Of a DNA stretch of 64,000 bases, positions 8,097 to 17,146 are shown piece by piece. Under the pieces are notes generated by a model. That model ran no database searches. It was not told the origin of the DNA and saw nothing but the letters and a program-made list of their open reading frames with translations. Within the stretch, counting starts at the first letter, position 1, and each line of letters begins with the position of its first letter. This DNA is from an uncultured Clostridia bacterium (lineage in GTDB: Bacteria; Bacillota; Clostridia; Christensenellales; Borkfalkiaceae): assembly GCA_934254815.1 (NCBI GenBank), contig CAKQME010000005.1, forward strand, positions 101,818 to 165,817, written 5' to 3'. Position numbers and translations under genes: made by a program.

Positions 8097-8173
8097 GAGC
8101 GGCGCAAAAACGTTTAAGTCCGAAAATCCGGACTTACGCGCTTTTACGCCGCTCGATTAACGATATCATTATA
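8097..8173 (-). promoter_or_regulatory. Promoter and hairpin leader of the MATE gene (possible attenuator)
   Basis: On the minus strand TATAAT (8173-8168) is preceded by TGG, an extended -10 element; the -35 match is poor. About 90 bases of leader follow. It contains GAGCGGCG (8154-8147) pairing with CGCCGCTC (8104-8097), extended by A/T pairs and an inner AAGTCCG/CGGACTT stem (8135-8129 with 8122-8116), then TTTTATT. This is terminator-like and ends 14 bases before AGGAGA. It may also terminate the upstream MATE gene, but transcripts of the 6677-8071 gene must pass it. Confidence 0.6.
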
Positions 8174-8202
8174 CCACAATTAAAATTTTTTCGTAAGCGT
8201 TT

Positions 8203-9582
8203 TTAATTATTTTTTTCATTTTTTTGTTTCATTGTTTTAAAGATACGAGAAAACGTCACCGATATAACAATCGCCGTTATTATACCTGCAACCAAATCCG
8301 CTATTCCCTCCGACATATACACTCCCTTAAAACCTAAACGATCGGTTAAAATGAAGCAGAGCGGTATAAGAATAACAACTTTTCGCATAACCGCAAGACA
8401 TAAAGCCGAAAGCGACTGACCGAGCGCAACATTTATATTCTGCAAAGTCATTTGCACGAAAAACATAATAGACCCCATGAGAAAATACGGGGTATACGCG
8501 ACAACGATCGCTTTTACTTCTTCACTGGCGGAAAACAAGTAGGCGTACACCACGGGAAACGCCATAGATACAGACCACACCGCAACGGCAAATACAAAGG
8601 CAATACAAGTAACGCACAAAATACCTTTTTTCAGTCTGTCGGCATCGCCTTTACCGTAATTATAACCGACGAACGGTTGCATACCATACCCCAGACCGTT
8701 AAGCGGAAGAGATATAAGTTGTAACGCGCTGAGCATTATTGTAAGTGCGGCGGTATAATCTTTATTGCCGTTGGTAGACAGATTCAGATTTATGTTGAAT
8801 ACAATCTGAATCGCGCACTCCGTCACAGTCATTATAAATGGGGAAAACCCGAGCGATAAGACGGAAAACACACGTTTCACATTCAATTTCATATCCGAAG
8901 CGGTAAACCGGAAAATGCTTTTATCCGACGACAGAAAAATTATTATCCACAGAAACGACAAGCCCTGAGAAATCACCGTAGCAAGACTTGCGCCCTTCAC
9001 GCCCATTTTAAAAACAAATATAAAAACAGGATCGAGAACGACGTTTACAAGCGCGCCAAGCACGACCGAACACATAGCGGTAACAGACCTGCCCTGAGCC
9101 GTTATAAACGGATTTAACCCTTGAGCCATCATTACGAAAACTGTGCCGCAAGCGTAAATTTTAAGATACGAAACGGCAAAGTCGATTGCTCCGTCGGGGC
9201 AACCGAAAGCCGTGACAACAGATTCGGCAAAGACGAAAGCCGCCACGCTGAGCGCCACGCCGAAACACAGCAAAAGCAACGCCGAAGTATTAAATATTTT
9301 ACCCGCTTCGCGTTCGTCGCCCTCACCGATTTTTATACTTGCGCGCGGTGCGCCGCCCATACCGACAAGATTGGCGAACGCCTGCATTATCAGCGTTACG
9401 GGAAGAACGACACCGAGCGCGGCGAGCGCGTTCATCCCGTCGCCATCGATTTTAGCGACGTATATCCGATCGACAATATTATATAAAAACGTTACGAGTT
9501 GCGCCACCACGGCGGGCAACGTCAGTTTAAAAACGAGCGGCAGAATTTTGCCGCTCCCTAAATTTTCGGTTGTACCGTTCAT
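8203..9582 (-). CDS. MATE family efflux transporter
   Basis: A 459-residue MATE exporter with the N-terminal repeat (YNIVDRIYVAKIDGDGMNALAA begins near residue 39) and the second-half LGYGMQPFVGYNYGKGDADR near residue 300. It has about 12 membrane helices and acts in the inner membrane. It starts two bases after the stop of the TtcA-like gene, so it belongs to the end of the operon that runs down from the LysRS region. It is clearly divergent from the MATE gene at 6677, so the two are not a recent duplication. Confidence 0.92.
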   Translation of the reverse strand: MNGTTENLGSGKILPLVFKLTLPAVVAQLVTFLYNIVDRIYVAKIDGDGMNALAALGVVLPVTLIMQAFANLVGMGGAPRASIKIGEGDEREAGKIFNTSALLLLCFGVALSVAAFVFAESVVTAFGCPDGAIDFAVSYLKIYACGTVFVMMAQGLNPFITAQGRSVTAMCSVVLGALVNVVLDPVFIFVFKMGVKGASLATVISQGLSFLWIIIFLSSDKSIFRFTASDMKLNVKRVFSVLSLGFSPFIMTVTECAIQIVFNINLNLSTNGNKDYTAALTIMLSALQLISLPLNGLGYGMQPFVGYNYGKGDADRLKKGILCVTCIAFVFAVAVWSVSMAFPVVYAYLFSASEEVKAIVVAYTPYFLMGSIMFFVQMTLQNINVALGQSLSALCLAVMRKVVILIPLCFILTDRLGFKGVYMSEGIADLVAGIITAIVISVTFSRIFKTMKQKNEKNN

Positions 9583-9584
9583 TG

Positions 9585-10700
9585 TTAATAATCTTCCAGA
9601 AAATTATGGTAAACGTCATTTTGTTTATAGCCTATAACGGCGTTAAGATTAACGTTTTCGACACTTTTAAAAAGATTTTTCTCAATCGTAGGGTTAGTCT
9701 TTTTCAACTCGCGGATAAGTTCTTTTATCTCTTGCCTTTTGGAGTGATTCTGACCGTTATTACAAGTCGTACATGTATCCGTAAAGCGGCAGGCGCATTG
9801 AATAAAACGGAGATCGTTATAATCGCGCCAAGACTTGATATCGTCTTCACGAATAAAATACATAGGGCGTATAAGTTCCATTCCCTCGAAGTTTTCCGCC
9901 TTGAGTTTAGGCATCATCGTCTGAATCTGCCCTGCGTATAACATACCCATAAGAATCGTTTCTATAACATCGTCGTAGTGATGACCGAGCGCGATTTTAT
10001 TACAACCGAGACTCTTTGCATATGTGTACAGATGCCCTCTTCTCATTCTCGCGCAAAGGTAACACGGCGATTTATCGACGTTATATACCGCCTCGAAAAT
10101 ATCGCTTTCAAAGACGGTTATCGGTATTTTTAGTCGCTTTGCATTACGTTCGATTATCTGTCTGTTTTCGGTATTATAACCGGGGTCCATAACAACGAAT
10201 TTAAGTTCGAAATCGAATTTTCCGTGCCGTTTGACCTCCTGAAACAGTTTAGCCATAAGCATAGAATCTTTTCCGCCCGAAATACAAACGGCTATCTTAT
10301 CGCCCGCCTGAATTAAATCGTATTCCTTAATCGCCTTTAAAAAATTGGCAAGTAATTTTGTTTTGAATTTCTTTCTTAAATCCCTTTCGACGTTCTCACA
10401 GAACTCATCATCGGAGTTTTTTTCGGTGACGTTCATAAGCCATGCTATATAACCGCCCTTTAAACTATACGCCGTAACACCTTTGGTTTCAAGTTCGTCG
10501 ACTACTTCCGCGCTTTTTATACCGCGAGCGCAATACAAAATAATTTTTTTGTCTCCGGCAGTCAATTCTGCGGCATTCTCGGCGGTAATCTGTTCGGATT
10601 CGGGTATAAAACCATACGACCTTTCGAGATCGCTTCTTAGGTCGTACAATTTATATTCGTCGCTTTTAAGCCCGTTAAATTCTTCTACGGTAATTTCCAT
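9585..10700 (-). CDS. Rhodanese fused to TtcA-type tRNA thiolation ATPase
   Basis: A 371-residue two-domain protein. Residues 1-90 form a rhodanese domain with the active-site Cys57 in YCARGIKSAE. Residues 120-330 form a PP-loop ATP pyrophosphatase with SGGKDS at 141-146, a CxxC pair (Cys213, Cys216) and a second cluster of Cys at 302, 304, 310 and 313. TtcA-family enzymes thiolate cytidine 32 of tRNA using an Fe-S cluster. A fused rhodanese domain would supply persulfide sulfur directly, which is inference. It follows tcdA by two bases, grouping two tRNA-modification functions. Confidence 0.85.
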   Translation of the reverse strand: MEITVEEFNGLKSDEYKLYDLRSDLERSYGFIPESEQITAENAAELTAGDKKIILYCARGIKSAEVVDELETKGVTAYSLKGGYIAWLMNVTEKNSDDEFCENVERDLRKKFKTKLLANFLKAIKEYDLIQAGDKIAVCISGGKDSMLMAKLFQEVKRHGKFDFELKFVVMDPGYNTENRQIIERNAKRLKIPITVFESDIFEAVYNVDKSPCYLCARMRRGHLYTYAKSLGCNKIALGHHYDDVIETILMGMLYAGQIQTMMPKLKAENFEGMELIRPMYFIREDDIKSWRDYNDLRFIQCACRFTDTCTTCNNGQNHSKRQEIKELIRELKKTNPTIEKNLFKSVENVNLNAVIGYKQNDVYHNFLEDY

Positions 10701-10702
10701 AA

Positions 10703-11422
10703 TCAGTTTTTATAGCCTATAAGATCTTTAATTACTTCACCCGCAGCGATAAGCCCGACTACGGACGGAACAAACGCCACAGATGCGGGAGTATATCTCT
10801 TACCCGAATTTTCGGCTTCTGCATTTTCGGCGTGCGGAATAGCTTCTTCCTCGGAATATACTACTTTAAGGCTTTTTATTCCTCTTTTTTTGCACTCTCT
10901 GCGCATTACTTTCGCAAGCGGACAAACGGAAGTTTTATAAATGTCGGCAACCTTGAACGCGCAGGCGTTCATTTTATTGCCCGCACCCATAGACGAAATT
11001 ATGGGAACGCCCGCTTTTTTCGCCTTTTCTATCAAAGCGAGTTTACCAGCCACGGTATCGATGGCGTCTACGACATAATCATAACAAGTAAAATCAAACT
11101 CGTCTGCCGTTTCGGGCAGGAAAAACGTCTTATATGTTTTGACTTTGCAATCCGGATTTATAGAAAGTATACGCTTTTCGGCTTCGTCGACCTTATAATT
11201 GCCTATATTATCCGTAGTTGCGAGTATCTGTCTGTTAATGTTGGATTCGGTTACTTTGTCGTTATCGATGACGTCGATACTACCAACCCCCGATCGCGCG
11301 AGAGCTTCCAAAACGTAACCGCCGACTCCGCCCGCGCCGAACACAACCACACGCGAGGACGACAACTTTATCATTGCTTCTTTACCGAGCATCAGTTCGG
11401 TTCTCGAAAATTTATCAGCCAT
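10703..11422 (-). CDS. tcdA: tRNA threonylcarbamoyladenosine dehydratase (TcdA-like)
   Basis: A 239-residue ThiF/MoeB/HesA-type protein. The nucleotide-binding GAGGVGG is at residues 29-35, followed by DNDKVTESNINRQ (adenylation region) and YVVDAIDT. The length and the tail with CPLAKVMRRECKKRG fit TcdA (CsdL), which cyclises t6A at tRNA position 37 to ct6A in an ATP-dependent dehydration. The t6A-forming TsaB and TsaE are encoded elsewhere in this window (30744-31750). It overlaps the peptidase gene by eight bases and precedes the TtcA-like gene by two, so all are co-transcribed. Confidence 0.88.
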   Translation of the reverse strand: MADKFSRTELMLGKEAMIKLSSSRVVVFGAGGVGGYVLEALARSGVGSIDVIDNDKVTESNINRQILATTDNIGNYKVDEAEKRILSINPDCKVKTYKTFFLPETADEFDFTCYDYVVDAIDTVAGKLALIEKAKKAGVPIISSMGAGNKMNACAFKVADIYKTSVCPLAKVMRRECKKRGIKSLKVVYSEEEAIPHAENAEAENSGKRYTPASVAFVPSVVGLIAAGEVIKDLIGYKN

Positions 11423-13124
11423 TTTCTTCGCAACTCTTTTCGAGAATTTCCAAAGCGTAAGACGTAGCGTTTTTCACGCTGCCTTTTTCAAACGGACTAT
11501 GAAGATTTGCGTATGCGAGAGTTTCAAGATAACTTCTGCTGCCTCCGACTCTGCAGAGTTTCAGATAATCTTCCCATGCAGCCGCCCGATTTACGGCGTA
11601 TTTCTTTTTAAATTCCATTGCGCCCATCGTTGTGAGCGTGTAGTTGATATAATAGAACGGATACAGGAAAATATGAATTTTATGATACCACCAACCGCCG
11701 CGGGCAAAGAAATCGACGTCTCCGTAATCGCGCCACGGCATATATTTTTCTTCGAGTTTTTTCCATTCCGCCGTTCTCTGTTTCGGAGTAAGTTCGGGGC
11801 GCGAATAAACAATATGCTGATATTCGTCGACAGCCACGCCGAACGGAACGAAAGTTATGGCTTCCTGCAAATGCTGAAAACGGAATTTATCGGCTTTATC
11901 ACCGAAAAATTTATCTGCGTAAGGATATGCGAATTGCTCCATACTCATGGAGTGTATTTCCGCAATATCGGTCGATTCGGAATAATACGCCGCTATCGGT
12001 TGGTAACGCATAGCTTCATACCCTGCGAATGCGTGACCGAGTTCGTGAGTAAGAACCTGAACGTCGCCTATCGTACCGTTAAAGCATGAGAACACGAAAG
12101 GAGCTTTCAACTTATCTATACCGCACATATAACCCGTCGCGGCTTTACCCGGTTTATTTTTAAGGTCGAGAAGATCGTGGTTTATCATAAAGTCGATAAA
12201 TTCACCCGTTTCTTCGCTCATATCTTTATACATTTCGCGCGCCTTTGCGACAAGCTCTTCATCGTCTCCGCGCGGAACTGCGTTACCCTCTTTATATACG
12301 AGACTTTCGTCGTATGCAAGGACTTTTTCAAGATTTAAACGTTTCGCCTGAGCTTTATAAAGTTTTTCGCACGCGGGAACGAGAACGTCTTTTACCTGTT
12401 CGCGGAACGCCGCGACGTCTGCCGACGTATAATCGGTTCTGCCCTGTTCGAGATAGCCGAGAGGTATATAATTATCGAAACCGAGATTTCTGCCCATTTG
12501 GGTTCTGACCTTTATAAGCTCGTCCCAGATTTTTTCGAATCGCTCTTCGTTACTTTCGAAAAAGTCGGCATACTTTTTATATGCGGTCTTTCTCGTATCT
12601 CTGTCGGTATCTTCGAAATGTTTCATTATACCGTAAAGATTAAGAGTTTCGCCGTTCCATTCTATCGCCGCGGAAGCTATAATCTTTTCATATTCGTTAC
12701 AGAGTTTAGCTTCTCTTTGTCTTAACGGTATATTCTCTTCGCAAAAAGCTTTTCTGTCGAGTTCTATACCGACAAGCAACTGTTTACCGAATTCTTTTTC
12801 GAAATCGGCTCTGAATTTTCCGTCGTAAAGAGCGTTTGAAAATTCAAGAAAATACGGCGACAAGGTAGGCGACGTTTCGGAAATAAACTCGTTTTCTTCG
12901 TCGTAAAATTTATCTCTCGTATCGACGGTATGTCTTATCATTACTATCGTACAGGCATCGCGAAGTCCGACGGAAAGTTCCTGATACTTAAAGTATATGT
13001 TTCGCGCCGCTTCATAAGAAACGGCGTTTTTCATTTCGTCGGCAAGTTCCGACAAACTTTTTTTAACGTTTTCGAAATCGGGGCGTTTATATTCGAGTTC
13101 CCCGAATTTAAAATTTTCGTTCAT
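11415..13124 (-). CDS. M3 family oligoendopeptidase (PepF-like)
   Basis: A zinc metallopeptidase of about 569 residues. The M3 signature HELGH is at residues 360-364 (LTHELGHAFAGYEA), with a downstream Glu in ESTDIAEIHSMSMEQF as third ligand. M3 oligoendopeptidases cut short peptides in the cytosol. I choose the ATG at 13124 (MNENFKFGEL) because AAGG lies about nine bases upstream; a TTG at 13133 is also in frame. The gene sits 31 bases after the LysRS gene and overlaps tcdA at its end. Confidence 0.9.
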   Translation of the reverse strand: MNENFKFGELEYKRPDFENVKKSLSELADEMKNAVSYEAARNIYFKYQELSVGLRDACTIVMIRHTVDTRDKFYDEENEFISETSPTLSPYFLEFSNALYDGKFRADFEKEFGKQLLVGIELDRKAFCEENIPLRQREAKLCNEYEKIIASAAIEWNGETLNLYGIMKHFEDTDRDTRKTAYKKYADFFESNEERFEKIWDELIKVRTQMGRNLGFDNYIPLGYLEQGRTDYTSADVAAFREQVKDVLVPACEKLYKAQAKRLNLEKVLAYDESLVYKEGNAVPRGDDEELVAKAREMYKDMSEETGEFIDFMINHDLLDLKNKPGKAATGYMCGIDKLKAPFVFSCFNGTIGDVQVLTHELGHAFAGYEAMRYQPIAAYYSESTDIAEIHSMSMEQFAYPYADKFFGDKADKFRFQHLQEAITFVPFGVAVDEYQHIVYSRPELTPKQRTAEWKKLEEKYMPWRDYGDVDFFARGGWWYHKIHIFLYPFYYINYTLTTMGAMEFKKKYAVNRAAAWEDYLKLCRVGGSRSYLETLAYANLHSPFEKGSVKNATSYALEILEKSCEENG

Positions 13125-13155
13125 TTTTATCAACCTTTTTATTGTTACGGTTTTT

Positions 13156-14727
13156 TTAAAACTTCAAAAGATTTATATATTGCGATTTATCTATTGCGGA
13201 CAGGAAAAGATATAATCTGGGTCCTTTATCCGTACCGAACAACAAGTTATAGAACACAGCGAAAAATCTCTGCTGGCGAACGGTATTTTCTTTTTTGGTA
13301 AGTTCGGGTTTATTGATCACCGAATAAAGGAACTGCTGAATTTCCTGTTCGTTGAGTTCTTTTGCGTTTTCTATATAATCGGCAAGAGCCTTGACCGCCT
13401 CTTTTTCTTCGTCGGAAAGCGATGCGTAATACTCCTCATTCTTTGCCGCAAGTAATTTATAGAGTTTGGACGGTTGATGCTTTGTTATCCAGTTCTTGAC
13501 GCGGAGCAATCTCTCCTCGTCCTGAGATTCGAAAGCCACGCCGATTTTGGCGAGTATCTCTTTAACGGACTGAGGGTTGAAATCGACTATAGTAGCGACC
13601 GACGCAAGCACTCCGAAAGGAACTTTCGCCTTTGTGTCAAGTCCGTTAAGCATACTGAGTTTATATACTGCGGTGGTATATTCGTCGGCTTCGCCTTTTT
13701 TAGCGGCTTCGAGACCTTTATCGAATTCGCTGTAATGTCTTATGATAGTATCGTCGAAATTGAATGCGAAACCGTCGGTCGGCGCGTACTTCGCGAAAAG
13801 CCATCTGACCATATCGGGTTCGTAAACTTCAAGTACTGTAGCGGGAGTAATATTGTTACCCGTAGACGAGTGCATATCGCCTAAACCCGCGATAGAAAGC
13901 CAGCCGTAGGGTTGGAATTTAGGAGCTTTAACTCCGAAAATTTCCGCCGCTATTTCCTTAGCGACCACGAACGACCCAGAAGCAGCCGCGTGATCTATTC
14001 CGCCCGGTTCAAAGTCTACGCCCTCAACGCCCCAACGCATAGGCCAGTCGATTTTCCACATCAATTTGACGAGGTGATAATCTATTAAATTGACGGTTTC
14101 GGTCTTTCCGCACTTCTTGCAACGATAAGTAATTTCTTCTTTTTGTTCATCGTAAGAAAGTATTTCGGTAAAATCTTTTTTACAATCGGAACAATAAACG
14201 CTCAAAGGATAATAGTTTTCCCTTTCGCCCTCGTCGCTGTCCTGCGTTTTATACTTCATCAAAATATCGTAAATCTCTTTACGCTTATGCATAGCGGTAA
14301 GTATACCCTCGACGTATCTGCCGGAAGTATACTCCTTGCCCTGATAACGGAATTCGATATCTATACCCATTTCCGCAAGGGACTTTTCGTATTCTTTTTC
14401 GTAATAAGCCGCAAAAGATTCCATTTTACCGTTCGGGTCGGGAATCATACAATACGGCATGCCGAGATATTTCTCAAATTCGGGGTCGATGGCGGCAATA
14501 TTCTTGGGAACTTTACGCAGTCTGTCGAAATCGTCCCACGAGAGCATGAGTCTCGCCTTTTTACCCCTTGCGCGGAGCGCTTTGACTACAAAATAAGGCG
14601 TAGCTACGTCTCTGAAATTACCTATGTGTACCGAACCCGACGGGCTTGTACCCGCCGCGCACAAAAACTCTTCTTTACCGGGATTTTCGCTTATAAGCTC
14701 GTCCGCCAATCTCTCTGCCCAATGCAT
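13156..14727 (-). CDS. lysS: Class I lysine--tRNA ligase
   Basis: A 523-residue class I aminoacyl-tRNA synthetase. Evidence is PSGSVHIGN (HIGH-type motif, 34-37), two CxxC pairs (Cys179/182 and Cys203/206) and the conserved block KLMWKIDWPMRW...GGIDHAA typical of class I LysRS. It charges tRNA-Lys and is unrelated to the usual bacterial class II enzyme. At the expected KMSKS site the sequence reads DMHSSTGN (284-291), so the first Lys is missing. GAGGAAG precedes the ATG. It lies between a small kinase and the peptidase gene in one minus-strand run. Confidence 0.88.
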   Translation of the reverse strand: MHWAERLADELISENPGKEEFLCAAGTSPSGSVHIGNFRDVATPYFVVKALRARGKKARLMLSWDDFDRLRKVPKNIAAIDPEFEKYLGMPYCMIPDPNGKMESFAAYYEKEYEKSLAEMGIDIEFRYQGKEYTSGRYVEGILTAMHKRKEIYDILMKYKTQDSDEGERENYYPLSVYCSDCKKDFTEILSYDEQKEEITYRCKKCGKTETVNLIDYHLVKLMWKIDWPMRWGVEGVDFEPGGIDHAAASGSFVVAKEIAAEIFGVKAPKFQPYGWLSIAGLGDMHSSTGNNITPATVLEVYEPDMVRWLFAKYAPTDGFAFNFDDTIIRHYSEFDKGLEAAKKGEADEYTTAVYKLSMLNGLDTKAKVPFGVLASVATIVDFNPQSVKEILAKIGVAFESQDEERLLRVKNWITKHQPSKLYKLLAAKNEEYYASLSDEEKEAVKALADYIENAKELNEQEIQQFLYSVINKPELTKKENTVRQQRFFAVFYNLLFGTDKGPRLYLFLSAIDKSQYINLLKF

Positions 14728-14747
14728 ATTTTCTTCCTCTCTTTAAT

Positions 14748-15299
14748 TTATTTGCCGAAACGACGTTCGTATTCCGCCGCAACCGCCTCGGACACTTCTT
14801 CGGGAGACTTGTCCGTTGTATCGACCACTAAGTCGTAATTGTTCATATCCGTTATATCAACGCCGTAAAAATCTAAATATCTCTTCTTTTCGCGTTCTCT
14901 GCGAAGTCTGAGTTTCTCTTCGGCTTCTTTTTCGGTGGCATATTCTTCGTCGCTGCGCCTTGCCGCCACCACGCGCTTAGCCGCTTCTTTTATATCGCAA
15001 CTCAAATACACGCTGAATGCGCTCGGCACGAAATGCCACGCCATACGCGAATCGAAAATAAAGCTGCCGTCGGTCTTTTCGTATTCCGCCAACTTACCGT
15101 CGAGAATTTTATCGAATTCGGGGTGCGTTTCCTGATAGCGGTTAAATTCGCAGGTATCCATACCCATTTCCGCCGCCATTTTACGTTGAATTTTTCCTAT
15201 CGACACGATTTCCGCCGAGAAACGTTCGCGAAGAATCGCCCCGACCGTACTTTTTCCGCTTCCGAGATCGCCCGCAAGCGAAATTCTGAATTTAATCAT
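14748..15299 (-). CDS. Cytidylate kinase-like P-loop kinase
   Basis: A 183-residue P-loop protein. The Walker A motif is at residues 8-18 (LAGDLGSGKST), followed by FSAEIVSIGKIQR and an Arg-rich lid region (RREREKKRYLDFYGVD). This layout is that of the cytidylate-kinase-like family; the sequence is shorter than CMP kinase (about 220) and the substrate is not certain. I start at MIKFRISL (15299) with GGTGA upstream; the longer frame upstream has no support. It lies 23 bases after the ROK kinase gene and 20 before LysRS. Confidence 0.75.
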   Translation of the reverse strand: MIKFRISLAGDLGSGKSTVGAILRERFSAEIVSIGKIQRKMAAEMGMDTCEFNRYQETHPEFDKILDGKLAEYEKTDGSFIFDSRMAWHFVPSAFSVYLSCDIKEAAKRVVAARRSDEEYATEKEAEEKLRLRREREKKRYLDFYGVDITDMNNYDLVVDTTDKSPEEVSEAVAAEYERRFGK

Positions 15300-15322
15300 A
15301 CATTTCACCGTAAACCCGAATT

Positions 15323-16270
15323 TCAATTTTTCATCGCGAGAGCAGCCGCTCCGAGTATCCCCGCCGTATTGCCGAGTTTCGCTATCATAACGGGACATTT
15401 GGGTCCGTATATATTACCGAAAACTTCGCGATCGATTATCTCCTGAACGGGTTTAACGAGATTATCGCCCTGCGCGCATACCCCGCCGCCGAGCATTATC
15501 GCGTGCGGTCGGAAAATATTAGCTATGTTTGCAAGCCCGCAAGCAAGTTTCTCTATGTAATTATCGACTACTTCTTTAGCGTATTTATCGGTATTCTTAT
15601 AGTCGAAAGCCGTTTTGCCCGTAACTTTTTCTATATCTCCGATTTCCCACATTTCGCTGTCTTTATGCGCAAGCATGGCGCGTTTGGTATCTCTTATAAG
15701 CGCGGTTGCCGAACAGTACGCTTCGAAACAGCCTTTTCTTCCGCAAGTGCATTGCTCGCCGCCGTCGACTATTACCATATGACCTAATTCCGCGCCGGCG
15801 GACTTATTGCCCTCTACCATTTTATTGCCGACTATAACGCCGCCGCCTATACCCGTACCGAGCGTTATAAGCACGCTGTCTTCGAAATCGCTGCCTGCGC
15901 CGTAAGTCGCTTCTCCAAGCGCCGCGACGTTAGCGTCGTTGGAAATTTTAAATTCAAGACCGGTTCTCTCTTTCAGCATTTCGGCTACGGGCGCATGCAA
16001 CCAGTCGAGGTTATTGCTCACGACCACTTCGCCTTTTTTGCTGTCGATCATTCCCGGAACGCCCATACCCGCGCCGCCTATATCGGCTTTCGTAAGTTTT
16101 GCCGCCGAGATAAGCGTTTCGGAAAGTCTTGCTACGTTATCCATTACGCGTTCAAGTCCTTTTTTCGCTTCGGTCGGAGTTTTATCCGAAACTATTATCT
16201 TGCCGTTTTCGTCTACGACTCCGCCTTTGACGAACGTTCCGCCGAGATCTATACCCAAATAATACTTCAT
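15323..16270 (-). CDS. ROK family sugar kinase (glucokinase-like)
   Basis: A 315-residue ROK protein. It shows the ATP-binding DLGGTFVKGG near the N-terminus, GMGVPGMID, SNDANVAALGE with the catalytic Asp, GTGIGGGV, and the ROK zinc motif CTCGRKGCFE. These enzymes phosphorylate glucose or N-acetylated hexoses in the cytosol; glucokinase is the most likely activity. I choose the start MKYYLGIDLGG at 16270 since AGAGGCAG precedes it, and not an upstream in-frame ATG. It is the first gene of the minus-strand run and is preceded by a perfect promoter. Confidence 0.9.
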   Translation of the reverse strand: MKYYLGIDLGGTFVKGGVVDENGKIIVSDKTPTEAKKGLERVMDNVARLSETLISAAKLTKADIGGAGMGVPGMIDSKKGEVVVSNNLDWLHAPVAEMLKERTGLEFKISNDANVAALGEATYGAGSDFEDSVLITLGTGIGGGVIVGNKMVEGNKSAGAELGHMVIVDGGEQCTCGRKGCFEAYCSATALIRDTKRAMLAHKDSEMWEIGDIEKVTGKTAFDYKNTDKYAKEVVDNYIEKLACGLANIANIFRPHAIMLGGGVCAQGDNLVKPVQEIIDREVFGNIYGPKCPVMIAKLGNTAGILGAAALAMKN

Positions 16271-16351
16271 TCTGCCTCTGTCGACGAGTTTTTCGTTTGG
16301 ATTTTTAAAAAACCGCATACTCGCCTACTGTATTTTATTACTATTGTTATT

Positions 16352-16380
16352 AGTATATAGCTTTTATCCGCGTTTGTCAA
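16352..16380 (-). promoter_or_regulatory. sigma-A promoter for the ROK-LysRS operon
   Basis: TTGACA (16380-16375) and TATACT (16357-16352) on the minus strand are separated by 17 bases. The leader to the ATG at 16270 is about 75 bases. Confidence 0.8.
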
Positions 16381-16409
16381 CTTTTATAGAGCTACTGCAT
16401 TAAGAACGT

Positions 16410-16438
16410 TTGATTTTTATTAAGATTTTTGATATAAT
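16410..16438 (+). promoter_or_regulatory. Promoter giving a leaderless YjjG-type transcript
   Basis: TTGATT (16410-16415) and TATAAT (16433-16438) with a 17-base spacer. Only six bases separate the -10 box from the ATG at 16445, so transcription should start at or next to the start codon. No ribosome binding site is present. Confidence 0.75.
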
Positions 16439-16444
16439 TCGAGT

Positions 16445-17146
16445 ATGGTTTATAAATTTTTATTGTTCGACGCGGACGATACTCTTTTCGATTTTCAATC
16501 TTCCGCAGAAAAATGTTTTCTCGAAACCTGCAAAGAATTCGGCTTCGAAAAAGAAAAATCTGATTATTCGGTTTACAAAGTGATAAATCAGCGGCTGTGG
16601 GACGAATATTCGCGCGGAGAACGCGACAAAGCCTCGGTTCTCGTAGACAGATATTCGGAATACAATGAGACAATGGGCGTTTACGCCGACCCGGTGGAAT
16701 TTCAACTCTCTTACGAGGAAAAACTTGCGCATACGAGCATAGTTTTCCCCGAAACCGAAAGTTGCCTGAAAAGGCTGAAAGCCGACGGTTACAAAATCTA
16801 TCTCATAACGAACGGGGTAAAATACGTTCAGAATACACGTCTCGATCTGTCGGGGCTTAGACCGTATTTCGACGGAATTTTTATTTCGGACGAATTAGGC
16901 GTTGCAAAACCGTCGGACGAATATTTTAACGCCGTCGCTTCGGCTATACCCGATTTCGACAAAGACGCCGCCCTTATTATAGGCGATTCGCTTGTTTCGG
17001 ACATTCCGCTTGGGAAAAACAACGGGGTTAAAACATGTTTTATGAATTATTTCGACGAGCCTCTGCCCGAAAACGAAATTTACGATTACAAAATACGCAG
17101 ATTAAACGAATTATTTAAAATTCTGGAGGAGAATAATAATGGTTAA
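16445..17146 (+). CDS. yjjG: HAD family nucleotidase, YjjG-like
   Basis: A 233-residue HAD hydrolase with motif I DADDTLFD (residues 9-16), motif II ITNG, a conserved Lys in GVAKPSDEYF and motif III IIGDSLVSDI. The cap and overall pattern match the YjjG family of noncanonical pyrimidine nucleotidases, which remove phosphate from mutagenic or damaged nucleoside monophosphates. The start ATG sits six bases after a TATAAT box, so the mRNA is probably leaderless. Its end overlaps the Dabb gene by eight bases. Confidence 0.88.
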   Translation: MVYKFLLFDADDTLFDFQSSAEKCFLETCKEFGFEKEKSDYSVYKVINQRLWDEYSRGERDKASVLVDRYSEYNETMGVYADPVEFQLSYEEKLAHTSIVFPETESCLKRLKADGYKIYLITNGVKYVQNTRLDLSGLRPYFDGIFISDELGVAKPSDEYFNAVASAIPDFDKDAALIIGDSLVSDIPLGKNNGVKTCFMNYFDEPLPENEIYDYKIRRLNELFKILEENNNG

